A stretch of DNA of 12,884 nt, taken from positions 1-12,884 of the forward strand of contig JACQGW010000238.1 in assembly GCA_016199325.1 (NCBI GenBank), in the 5' to 3' direction. How positions within the stretch are numbered: position 1 is the stretch's first letter; each line of letters starts with the position of its first letter. Of this stretch, positions 1 to 5,391 are shown in pieces. A program made the position numbers and the translations under genes. The stretch is from Chloroflexota bacterium (GTDB lineage Bacteria > Chloroflexota > Dehalococcoidia > JACQGW01). Under the pieces are notes generated by a model. That model made no database searches and was not told the DNA's origin. It saw nothing but the letters and a program-made list of their open reading frames with translations.

Positions 1-1011
1 CCGGCCCTCCATCGCCTTGCGCGGCATGTGCGGGTCGGCGATGAGCGCCCGGGTCATCGAGACGAGGTCGCACACGCCCTCGTCGATGAGCCGGTCGGCG
101 TGGAGCGGGTCGACGACCCGTCCGGCGTAGATGATCGGGACATCGACCACCTGCCGGATGCGGGCGGCGAACGGGGCGTAGACGCCATGGGGCGCGTTGG
201 CGAACGGCATCAGCATCTCGTTGTGCTGAGCCGTTTCACCCGTCGAGCCGTCGACAGTGAAGTAATCGAGCAGCTTGAGGTCGTTGAAGTACTTGACGAT
301 CTCGACCATGTCGTCCAGCGTGAGGCCACCCTCGATGAGCTCATCGCCGCTCACCCGCATGCCGACGACGAAGTCTCGCCCGACGGCAGAGCGGATGGCC
401 TGGAGAACCTCGACCCCGAAGCGCAGCCGATTCTCGAAGCTCCCGCCGTACTCGTCCGTCCGCCGATTGATCGAGGGCACCCAGAACTCGTCGATGAGGG
501 CGCGGGCCCGGCCCTGGACGTCGGCCCCATCGAAGCCGGCTCGCTTCAGGCGGAGCGCTGCCGCCGCATAAGCCTGGATAAGCTCGGCGATCATCTCCTT
601 GTCGAGCTCGTGGGGAATCTCGCGAACCCAGCGACTCGGGACGTCCGACGGGGCGAGCAGCGGCCGCTCAGCAGGCCCCGACGACCCACGGTGCCCGCGG
701 TGGCTGACCTGGGCCATGACGTGGGCGCCGTGCTCGTGGATGGCGGCGGCAAACGCCGTGAAGGTCGGCAGGGAGGAATCGTCCCAGTTGTTGACGCCGG
801 TCCAGTGGGACGTCGGATGGACGCCCATACTGCCGAAGCACTGGACGAGGCCGGCTCCGCCCTTCGCCTTCTCGGCGTGGTAGCGGATGTACTGCTCCGT
901 GACGTAGCCATCCTTGCCGAACGTGGTCGAGTGGGGCGTCGAGACGATCCGGTTGGGGATCGTCACGTGGCCAACCTGGATCGGCGTAAAGAGATGCTTG
1001 AAGGTCGCCAT
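1..1011 (-). CDS. OYE-family NADH:flavin oxidoreductase / 2,4-dienoyl-CoA reductase-like protein (C-terminus beyond window)
   Basis: 337 codons are visible, running off the left edge. The N-terminal FMN-binding TIM barrel is clear: PNRIVSTPHSTTF near residue 20, KAKGGAGL near 50, the QVSHRGHRG segment near 100, NRRTDEYGGSFENRLRF at 182-198, and the late-barrel segments VPIIYAGRV and SMTRALIADPHMPRKAMEGR at the edge. That last segment usually comes just before the 4Fe-4S cysteines of the dienoyl-CoA reductase/trimethylamine dehydrogenase class, so a second half with Fe-S and FAD/NAD(P) domains is expected outside the window (inference). The start is ATG with GAAGGAGG seven bases upstream. Odd feature: where relatives have His-x-x-His or a catalytic Tyr before the DEFW/NEFL segment, this protein reads VQGRARALIDEFW (165-177). 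The substrate is unknown; the layout also resembles N-methyl-amine demethylase-type members. It is divergent from an XRE regulator that may control it. Confidence 0.88.
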   Translation of the reverse strand, partial: MATFKHLFTPIQVGHVTIPNRIVSTPHSTTFGKDGYVTEQYIRYHAEKAKGGAGLVQCFGSMGVHPTSHWTGVNNWDDSSLPTFTAFAAAIHEHGAHVMAQVSHRGHRGSSGPAERPLLAPSDVPSRWVREIPHELDKEMIAELIQAYAAAALRLKRAGFDGADVQGRARALIDEFWVPSINRRTDEYGGSFENRLRFGVEVLQAIRSAVGRDFVVGMRVSGDELIEGGLTLDDMVEIVKYFNDLKLLDYFTVDGSTGETAQHNEMLMPFANAPHGVYAPFAARIRQVVDVPIIYAGRVVDPLHADRLIDEGVCDLVSMTRALIADPHMPRKAMEGR

Positions 1012-1074
1012 GAGAGATCCCTCCTTCACATGGGAACTTCTCTCGGCGCGGAGCGTTGACTCCTGCACGGCGCC

Positions 1075-1103
1075 ATGTTACTATTGCATCGGTTTTTTGT
1101 CAA
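1075..1103 (-). promoter_or_regulatory. SigA-type promoter of the oxidoreductase gene
   Basis: On the minus strand a perfect -35 TTGACA (1098-1103) is separated by exactly 17 bp from TAACAT (1075-1080). This predicts a start near 1068 and a leader of about 57 nt before the ATG at 1011. The promoter sits in a poly-T/A stretch (about 1080-1130) that contrasts with the GC-rich surroundings. A plus-strand promoter for the divergent regulator must overlap the same stretch, but its hexamers are poor (TTGTCA at 1097-1102, no convincing -10). Confidence 0.65.
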
Positions 1104-1144
1104 TACTTTTATTCTTTTTAAATCTTGGTTTGGAGTCAGCGGCA

Positions 1145-2800
1145 ATGGGACGGCGAGAGAAACGGGTTCACAGCGACGGCAGCCCGGCGCGGACGCTGGG
1201 GGCGACCCTCCGCCGGGCGCGGCAGGCGCGCGACATCGCGCTGGGTGCGATGTCGCACCGGTTGAGCTACTCCGTTGGCTACGTCTCGGCGGTCGAGACA
1301 GGAGCGGTCTGGCCGTCGCGGGAGTTCGTGGAGATCTATGAGCGAGCGTTGGGTCTCCGGCCCGGTGAGCTGACGCAGGTGGCCGACAACCTGGCGCCAG
1401 CCAGGCGACAACCTGGTGCAACCACTCCAGGGAACGCCGAGGTTGGGCAGTTGCTCGCACGTGTCCGCCAGGGGATTGGCCCCGCGACCCCATCGCCGGT
1501 CGCCGACAGGCTGTACGAGCGCGGAGCGTCGGCGGTCCGGCCTGGGCAGACCGTGGTTCGCGGGTTTGAGGCGGCCCTCCGCTGGGCCACCGAGCTCGTC
1601 GAAGATGCGGCCGGCGAGCCGCCACATCCCGGCGAGCCGATCCTCTTCAGCTCGCCGACGTGGGCGGACGCGCTCGATCGGCATCCCGATCTGGCCGGAC
1701 GCTGGTGGCGCGCGCTCCGCGCTGCGCTCGAAGATGGCTGGGACGTCGTTCATGTCTGCCGACCGGACCGGGATGGGGCCAGGAACCTGTCCCTGGTGAC
1801 CGAGATGCTGGCTCTCCTCGGTTTCGCCGGCCACTACCAGCCCTACTCCTTGCCGCTATCCATCAGCCGGGTCGTGCCTTGCGACCTCCTGATCGTCCCC
1901 GGGCAGGGGGCGATGCAGTTTCTGACGACCGGGCAGGATCTCGCCGTCGATGCCGCCTGTTTCTTTTGCGATGGCGAGCTCCTCAAGGTGCTGCGCGACC
2001 ATGTCGAAGGGCTCCGTTCGCGGGCCACACCCATGCTCAGAATCTACCAGCGAGAGGTCCAACTGGCGCACGACCTTCGCCCCCACCCCGATTTGCTCCG
2101 GTACGCGTTCGCGCACACGCGTACGGACGCGCTGCCGGGCGATCGGCTCATGGTCAAGGACGGCCTGCGTAGCGTGACACTGCCGAGCAGCGTCTTCCTG
2201 GAGTGGGCTCGTCGTCTCAGGGCGATCGGGGGTGAGGAGTGGACCGACTGGATGCGTACCCTGATCGAGAATCGACTCGAGCGCATCGCCACGTTCCACG
2301 ACCAACTCAGAGAGCTCCGCTTTCGTGACATCTGCAGCAAGCGCGGCATCGAGAGGCTCGCCACCGCCGAGCAGTATGCGGTCGACGACCGGTGGCTTCG
2401 CGTCCAGATAGCGTCTGGGGATGGAAGGCACGTCGGGACCGACCCGCTTCAGGTGCCGGCAACGCGCGAAGAGCGTCTGAAACACCTCCAGGCGGTCGTC
2501 GACCTGCTGAAGACCTACCCGAACTATGAGCTCGGACTGGTCGACGATCCGCAGGCGACCGATCTTGCGGAGATCAGTTGGCACCTGAAAGGGAGCGAGG
2601 GCGAGGGCACCCTCTTTCTGGATACCTGGTGTCCAGATGGGGAGCATCGAGCAGAGATGAGCTTGGAGATCAGCCAGCGAGACGTCGTCGAGGCATTCCG
2701 CGCATACTTCTGGAGTCTCTGGGAGAGCTTGCCGGCCCCGAACCGGGACAAGCAACAGGTTATCGCGTGGCTGGAGGGGCACATCGCCCGTGTTCTCTGA
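1145..2800 (+). CDS. XRE-type HTH transcriptional regulator with large uncharacterised C-terminal region
   Basis: 551 aa. Residues about 17-75 form a Cro/C1-type helix-turn-helix: LGATLRRARQARDIALGAMS, then SYSVGYVSAVETG as the recognition helix region and FVEIYERALGLRPGEL. This is followed by a Pro/Gly-rich linker (82-115). The remaining ~430 residues match no domain I can name. They contain alpha/beta-looking stretches (DVVHVCRPDRDG near 198, DLLIVPGQG near 247), a Trp-rich helical part (FLEWARRL, TDWMRTLIENRLERI near 350-380) and an acidic C-terminal part, suggesting a ligand- or partner-sensing module. Start choice: the frame stays open further upstream to 914, but that would overlap the divergent gene antisense. 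ATG 1145 has GGAG at 1132-1135 and directly precedes the HTH. Divergence from the oxidoreductase suggests local regulation (inference). Confidence 0.85.
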   Translation: MGRREKRVHSDGSPARTLGATLRRARQARDIALGAMSHRLSYSVGYVSAVETGAVWPSREFVEIYERALGLRPGELTQVADNLAPARRQPGATTPGNAEVGQLLARVRQGIGPATPSPVADRLYERGASAVRPGQTVVRGFEAALRWATELVEDAAGEPPHPGEPILFSSPTWADALDRHPDLAGRWWRALRAALEDGWDVVHVCRPDRDGARNLSLVTEMLALLGFAGHYQPYSLPLSISRVVPCDLLIVPGQGAMQFLTTGQDLAVDAACFFCDGELLKVLRDHVEGLRSRATPMLRIYQREVQLAHDLRPHPDLLRYAFAHTRTDALPGDRLMVKDGLRSVTLPSSVFLEWARRLRAIGGEEWTDWMRTLIENRLERIATFHDQLRELRFRDICSKRGIERLATAEQYAVDDRWLRVQIASGDGRHVGTDPLQVPATREERLKHLQAVVDLLKTYPNYELGLVDDPQATDLAEISWHLKGSEGEGTLFLDTWCPDGEHRAEMSLEISQRDVVEAFRAYFWSLWESLPAPNRDKQQVIAWLEGHIARVL

Positions 2801-2840
2801 CAACCACTGCATCCCTCCAGGTAGCACACAGCAGAGAGGG

Positions 2841-2882
2841 TTCATGGTCCGAGGTTAGACGCACGATCCCTCGGACCATGAA
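2841..2882. terminator. 14-bp perfect inverted repeat between convergent genes (probable bidirectional terminator)
   Basis: TTCATGGTCCGAGG (2841-2854) is exactly complementary to CCTCGGACCATGAA (2869-2882), with a 14-nt loop. It lies 40 nt after the regulator stop and 39 nt beyond the stop of the convergent small ORF, where a shared terminator would be expected. There is no U-tract on either side, so factor-independent termination is doubtful. A repeat-derived hairpin or an mRNA 3'-end stabiliser are alternatives. Confidence 0.5.
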
Positions 2883-2896
2883 GCTTGAACCCGTCT

Positions 2897-2913
2897 CCTC
2901 CGCGTCTCTGCGG
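2897..2913 (-). repeat. Short dispersed repeat (CCGCAGAGACGCGGAG unit)
   Basis: The minus strand reads CCGCAGAGACGCGGAGG just after the small ORF stop. The same GCAGAGACGCGGAGG string occurs on the plus strand at the left edge of the palindromic element (about 5512-5526), and a close variant at about 11807-11823. GAACCC/GGGTTC (2887-2892 and 2916-2921) flank it as a small inverted repeat. Confidence 0.5.
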
Positions 2914-2921
2914 TTGGGTTC

Positions 2922-3089
2922 TTACCCGACGCGTGCGTTCAGCTCGACGAACGTGAGCAGATCGCGCTTGGCCTCGTCAAACCGGGGCCCCTCCCCATTT
3001 CGGCGCTCCAGCAGCATGCTGCCGTAGTAGCGCTCGAGCTCCGAGCCGGAGTGATTCAGAAGGATCCGCCCAATCAATTCGGTAAGCAT
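2922..3089 (-). CDS. 55-aa orphan protein under c-di-AMP riboswitch control
   Basis: A short ORF, MLTELIGRILLNHSGSELER... ending ...ELNARVG, followed by TAA. It is supported by an ideal Shine-Dalgarno (AGGAGG, 3097-3102) seven bases before the ATG, and by a full upstream leader: promoter, riboswitch and terminator, all pointing into it. The product is soluble-looking, rich in Glu/Arg/Leu, with a likely N-terminal amphipathic helix (residues 1-12), a GSELERYYGSMLLERR segment and a second helix (FDEAKRDLLTFVELNA). There is no signal peptide, membrane segment or cysteine. I recognise no family. The next gene downstream is convergent, so this is the only protein the riboswitch unit can express here. 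The coding call rests on context and the RBS rather than homology. Confidence 0.72.
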   Translation of the reverse strand: MLTELIGRILLNHSGSELERYYGSMLLERRNGEGPRFDEAKRDLLTFVELNARVG

Positions 3090-3096
3090 CGGAAGA

Positions 3097-3102
3097 CCTC
3101 CT
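3097..3102 (-). promoter_or_regulatory. Ribosome-binding site of the 55-aa ORF
   Basis: The minus strand reads GAGGAGGTCTTCCG directly before ATG 3089: a complete AGGAGG core with 7-nt spacing. It lies 19 nt downstream of the terminator U-rich tail, so translation needs read-through of the terminator. This site decides the start codon of the small ORF. Confidence 0.7.
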
Positions 3103-3120
3103 CAGGTTGATTTGCGGCGG

Positions 3121-3168
3121 AGAAAAGTAAAGGCCCGCTTCCGGCGACGCTGCCGGAAGAAGGCCCTT
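3121..3168 (-). terminator. Intrinsic terminator (expression platform of the riboswitch)
   Basis: On the minus strand AAGGGCCTTCTTCCGGC (3168-3152) pairs with GCCGGAAGCGGGCCTTT (3145-3129). The 17-position stem has one U-C mismatch and two G-U pairs, a 6-nt loop and a U-rich tail (TTTACTTTTCT). It begins four nucleotides after the last conserved aptamer bases and ends before the RBS. This placement is that of a transcription-attenuation platform. By analogy with studied members of the class, c-di-AMP binding would favour termination (family knowledge, not tested here). Confidence 0.82.
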
Positions 3169-3171
3169 CTC

Positions 3172-3366
3172 ATGCCTGTGGAGTTAGCTGACGGGTTCGG
3201 GCGGAAAGGTCGCCCTACCGGTCGAGCGTTCAGCGGTCAGCTCCAAGCTTTCAGCCTGGAGGCAACTCGTCCCTTGCCCATGCTGAACGCTGGCGGCTGA
3301 TGGCTGACTACTCGCCCGGATTCACCCCAATCGTACTGGTTCCCCCACCCCGCCTGGGTTCGGCAG
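3172..3366 (-). promoter_or_regulatory. Cyclic-di-AMP riboswitch (ydaO/yuaA class aptamer)
   Basis: The conserved core appears in order on the minus strand: TGCCGAACCC at the 5' side (about 3365-3356), GGGGGAACCAG, TTGGGGTGAATCC (near 3330-3318), GGTAGGGCGACCTTTCCGCC (3219-3200), CGAACCCGTCAGCTAACTCC (about 3201-3182), and closing GGCA (3176-3173), which pairs with the first TGCC. These match, block for block, the c-di-AMP aptamers I know from Firmicutes such as Thermoanaerobacter. The stretch between GGGGTGAATCC and GGTAGGG is about 98 nt, where the Thermoanaerobacter aptamer has roughly 15. It is closed by AGCGTTCAGC/GCTGAACGCT. A terminator and a 55-aa ORF follow. I cannot model the P1 helix or the antiterminator precisely. 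Confidence 0.93.
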
Positions 3367-3394
3367 TGCTTCACTTGTTCCGCTTTTCACAATC

Positions 3395-3423
3395 ATTCTA
3401 CCACGCGCCAGCCGGCGCGTCAA
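3395..3423 (-). promoter_or_regulatory. SigA-type promoter of the riboswitch transcript
   Basis: On the minus strand TTGACG (3423-3418), a 17-bp spacer and TAGAAT (3400-3395) give five of six matches in each hexamer. The predicted start is near 3388, about 20 nt before the first conserved aptamer base, for a leader of ~300 nt ahead of the small ORF. Confidence 0.75.
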
Positions 3424-3525
3424 CCGTTCGTGTCAAATCTGTGAGATCTCTCCCCACCAGCGATCACAGCGACCCAGCATGACCAGTTCCTACTGGCTTG
3501 CCACACTGATTCTGATGGATGTAGC

Positions 3526-3560
3526 CTGACGGTTTCATGCGTCATGCGTCATTCCGTCAG
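3526..3560. repeat. CATGCGT tandem repeat within a short inverted repeat
   Basis: CATGCGTCATGCGTCATT is flanked by CTGACGG (3526-3532) and CCGTCAG (3554-3560), so the unit can form a 7-bp stem. The same motif in opposite orientation (GGCATGACGCATGACGCACC) occurs at about 9389-9408 before the second kinase. The surrounding gap 3424-3660 otherwise shows no gene; a small hairpin CCAGTTCCTACTGG lies at about 3482-3495. Confidence 0.5.
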
Positions 3561-3616
3561 CTTCCGACAGGCGCCACCCATCAATATCACTGCGGTGTTC
3601 CACTACCAGCTCCCGT

Positions 3617-3650
3617 GAGTTCCCACGAGTTCCTACAAGTTCCTACGAGA
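3617..3650 (-). repeat. 10-bp tandem repeat (GTAGGAACTC) just 3' of the 266-aa gene
   Basis: On the minus strand the array runs GTAGGAACTT, GTAGGAACTC, GTGGGAACTC: three near-identical decamers starting about 10 nt after the stop codon of the 266-aa gene. The same decamer array occurs across the stop codon of the first kinase (9173-9202). Confidence 0.65.
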
Positions 3651-3660
3651 TCCCTCCGCC

Positions 3661-4461
3661 TCACCCATGCCGCGCGCTGCTCTCCGCGCGGGCGGAGCGG
3701 ACGGCGTCGGCCAGCACCGATCCGGCGACGCGATCGACGAGAGCGGCGGCGACGTGGTGGAGGCAGTTGTCCGACGGCATCATGAGCTGGAGGGTTTCCG
3801 GTCGCCGGCTGGCACAGGTGCAGATCGACTCCTGGGCGACGGCGATCGCCAGCGCCGATCCGGGCGTCCGCACGAGATAGCGGGAGCGCCACTGGCCCCG
3901 GTCGAAATACCAGCCAAACTCGAAGCGCACGTGACCGGCTTGAGCCAATGCGGCCGCCTGGGCTATCCGGTCGGCAGGCATGCCGGCGGCTGCCAGACGC
4001 ACCGCGGCCTCCCCGAGCGATTCCAGCCAGGCGCGGCGCAGCGTTTCGACATCGGGCTCGCCGAAGCTGATCGGCTCGGGCAGATCGAGCGCGTTGCCGG
4101 TGAACGCGGCCAGCAGCACGCTCTCGCGCGGGTGGCCGTCGACGTCGAGGTCGCGGGAGCGGAAGCCGGCGCCGTTGAATGACGAGAGGAGTGCCCGACC
4201 GTCGCGCTGGCCCACATGCGCGATGCTAGCCCAGGCAAACTCGCTCTCCCGCTCCCAGCCAAGATGCAGGAAGCGGCGCGGCTCGCCGTTGGGGTTGTAT
4301 CGGGGCGGATTCCGCCCTGCAGTCGGCGCGAGAAAGGTGCCGATGGCACGAAGGCCAACGGAGCGACCCAATGCCGTCGACAGCAGGGCAACTCGTTTGA
4401 ATAGCGCGAGCTCGGCCTCGCCGGGCCAGAGCTCGATCCCCTGATACGTCCAGCCGTCCAC
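3661..4461 (-). CDS. Hypothetical protein, 266 aa
   Basis: The start is a GTG at 4461, preceded by GGGAGG five bases upstream. The sequence opens MDGWTYQGIELWPGEAELAL. I recognise no family. Visible traits: an Arg/Pro/Asn-rich stretch (AGRNPPRYNPNGEPRRF, about 48-64), a long helical Ala/Leu part (ETLRRAWLESLGEAAVRLAAAGMPADRIAQAAALAQAG, about 137-175), an aromatic segment FEFGWYFDRGQWRSRYLVRTPG, then CTCASRRPE and an Ala/Val-rich C-terminus. No signal peptide or transmembrane helix is evident, so it is probably cytosolic. Codon use looks like the neighbouring genes, with GC-rich third positions. Its 3' end is followed at once by a decamer repeat array. Downstream on the same strand comes the riboswitch unit, which has its own promoter, so no operon is implied. 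Confidence 0.72.
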   Translation of the reverse strand: MDGWTYQGIELWPGEAELALFKRVALLSTALGRSVGLRAIGTFLAPTAGRNPPRYNPNGEPRRFLHLGWERESEFAWASIAHVGQRDGRALLSSFNGAGFRSRDLDVDGHPRESVLLAAFTGNALDLPEPISFGEPDVETLRRAWLESLGEAAVRLAAAGMPADRIAQAAALAQAGHVRFEFGWYFDRGQWRSRYLVRTPGSALAIAVAQESICTCASRRPETLQLMMPSDNCLHHVAAALVDRVAGSVLADAVRSARAESSARHG

Positions 4462-4528
4462 ACCACATCCTCCCTGAGCAAGTCAACGCGAAAGCGAGCA
4501 AGATGCGTGCCGCCAGAACGGCGTGGCG

Positions 4529-4590
4529 AGGTTTCCGGTTTGAGGGTTTGTCGGTTTGCGGTTTCTGGTTTGAGGGTTTCTGGTTCGTGG
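4529..4590. repeat. GGTTTCTGG / GGTTTGAGG degenerate tandem repeat
   Basis: About 60 bp made almost wholly of GGTTT-centred units (GGTTTCCGGTTTGAGGGTTTG, then GGTTTCTGGTTTGAGGG). The same GAGAGGTTTCCGGTTTCTGG wording reappears, as an inverted pair, at 11756-11802 after the second kinase. It sits between the 266-aa gene and the tRNA; 4591-4711 shows nothing else recognisable. Confidence 0.55.
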
Positions 4591-4711
4591 GTGGGGCGGC
4601 TGGATAGCGCGGGGGCGCTGCGCACAGGTGGATCAAGCAGGCAGGGGCACGCGACAGCACGAGGGCGACCACCAGGATCGCCCACACGGTGGATGGATTC
4701 GGACCTCGATC

Positions 4712-4800
4712 TGGCGGAGAGGGTGAGATTCGAACTCACGATGGCATTTAACCATACTCGTTTTCGAGACGAGCTCCTTAAACCGCTCGGACACCTCTCC
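4712..4800 (-). tRNA. tRNA-Ser (anticodon CGA)
   Basis: 89 nt on the minus strand including an encoded CCA. Acceptor stem GGAGAGG/CCTCTCC with discriminator G; anticodon stem CTCGT/ACGAG around loop CTCGAAA, giving anticodon CGA (plus-strand 4764-4766) for UCG codons; long class II variable arm with stem ATGG/CCAT; T arm GTGAG-TTCGAAT-CTCAC. The long variable arm is as expected for serine tRNA. UCG-reading is useful in this GC-rich genome. Confidence 0.97.
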
Positions 4801-4815
4801 CGATGGTGTAGCGGT

Positions 4816-4821
4816 ATTATA
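4816..4821 (-). promoter_or_regulatory. -10 box of the tRNA-Ser promoter
   Basis: A perfect TATAAT on the minus strand (4821-4816), 15 bp before the first tRNA base, so transcription would start near 4809. The -35 region (CTGAAC/TGAACG, about 4839-4845) is weak and falls inside a dispersed GCTGAACGCT repeat. Confidence 0.65.
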
Positions 4822-4836
4822 CCACAGATTGGCGGA

Positions 4837-4923
4837 AGCGTTCAGCAATCAGGGGTCAGCGGCCGGCGGTGGCCCCGGAGTCGGACTTGCCGAGCGCCCA
4901 CTCTGCTGATCGCTGATCGCTGG
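4837..4923. repeat. GCTGA-type repeat pair upstream of tRNA-Ser
   Basis: AGCGTTCAGCAATCAGGGG on the left and GCTGATCGCTGATCGCTGG on the right face each other in inverted orientation. AGCGTTCAGC is identical to the arm used in the peripheral stem of the riboswitch (3225-3234, with complement 3282-3291), so both belong to one dispersed repeat family. Between here and 4984 I see no gene. Confidence 0.5.
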
Positions 4924-4983
4924 ATGCAAAGGGATGCAGTCCGGCCGGGGCTCGGCCGTCCGGCTGTACGGATATTTCCCATC

Positions 4984-5012
4984 TTGTCGAGCGGGGGGAA
5001 GCCCCCTATAAT
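4984..5012 (+). promoter_or_regulatory. SigA-type promoter of the 102-aa gene
   Basis: TTGTCG (4984-4989), a 17-bp spacer and a perfect TATAAT (5007-5012). The spacer is itself a G-run/C-run inverted repeat (GGGGGG AAG CCCCC), and TAGTACTA, a perfect 8-bp palindrome, follows the -10. Both are candidates for a regulator-binding site or unusual promoter geometry. The leader to the ATG is about 60 nt. Confidence 0.7.
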
Positions 5013-5079
5013 AGTACTAGGTACAGGCACCCAGATCCCCAATCTCCCCCGATCTCCGAGAGTGCTCAAGGAGGACGGC

Positions 5080-5388
5080 ATGAGTCGACTCATCCAGGCG
5101 ATGCAACGGATCGGCGTCCCGTTCGAGGTGGCGGAAAGCGGGCGGTGGGTCCGCTTCGAGGGGGAAACGTGTACCGTCTATGTGGTCGAAGGCGGTCCTG
5201 ATCACCACTTCCTGACGTGGTGTGAGCGTTGGGATGATCGGCGCGTCGAGCGCTATCTCACCGCCGAGGAGGCGATCGTCGCCGGCGTGCGGCGATCGGG
5301 TGTGCCTCTCCGGCCGCCGCTCTCCGCCGCTCCCATTCCCGACGCAGGTGCGCTGGCGACCAGCGACGCGGTCCTGTCCGCCGTCTAG
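5080..5388 (+). CDS. Hypothetical protein, 102 aa
   Basis: Begins MSRLIQAMQRIGVPFEVAES. The start is fixed by AAGGAGG (5068-5074) five bases before the ATG. The same frame is open further upstream, but only by running through the tRNA. The N-terminal ~80 residues look like a compact alpha/beta fold: a helix (LIQAMQRIG), strands (WVRFEG, CTVYVVEGG), then WCERWDDRRVERYLTAEEAIVAG. The tail is Pro/Ala-rich and probably disordered. Two cysteines (C48 and C64) are present without a metal-site pattern. No signal peptide or membrane helix. I recognise no family. It is monocistronic, with its own strong promoter and a hairpin directly after the stop, which supports a real, well-expressed small gene. 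Confidence 0.75.
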   Translation: MSRLIQAMQRIGVPFEVAESGRWVRFEGETCTVYVVEGGPDHHFLTWCERWDDRRVERYLTAEEAIVAGVRRSGVPLRPPLSAAPIPDAGALATSDAVLSAV

Positions 5389-5391
5389 GGT

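Noticed and set aside
28..1059. Long plus-strand open frame (343 codons) over the oxidoreductase
   Set aside because: It is antisense to a protein with clear flavin-barrel motifs, an ideal RBS and a promoter. Its translation is Arg/Asp/Val-rich with no motif, typical of a GC-rich shadow frame.
914..1144. Upstream extension of the XRE regulator to ATG 914
   Set aside because: It would overlap the 5' end of the divergent gene and translate through the AT-rich promoter region. ATG 1145 has a usable RBS and starts just before the HTH domain.
1856..2845. 329-codon minus-strand frame over the regulator
   Set aside because: Shadow of the plus-strand gene; no RBS, no recognisable domain.
3300..3482. 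60-codon plus-strand frame across the riboswitch
   Set aside because: It is antisense to conserved aptamer sequence and lacks an RBS.
4507..5079. Upstream extension of the 102-aa protein
   Set aside because: The open frame runs across the tRNA gene and the mapped promoter; the AAGGAGG before ATG 5080 decides the start.
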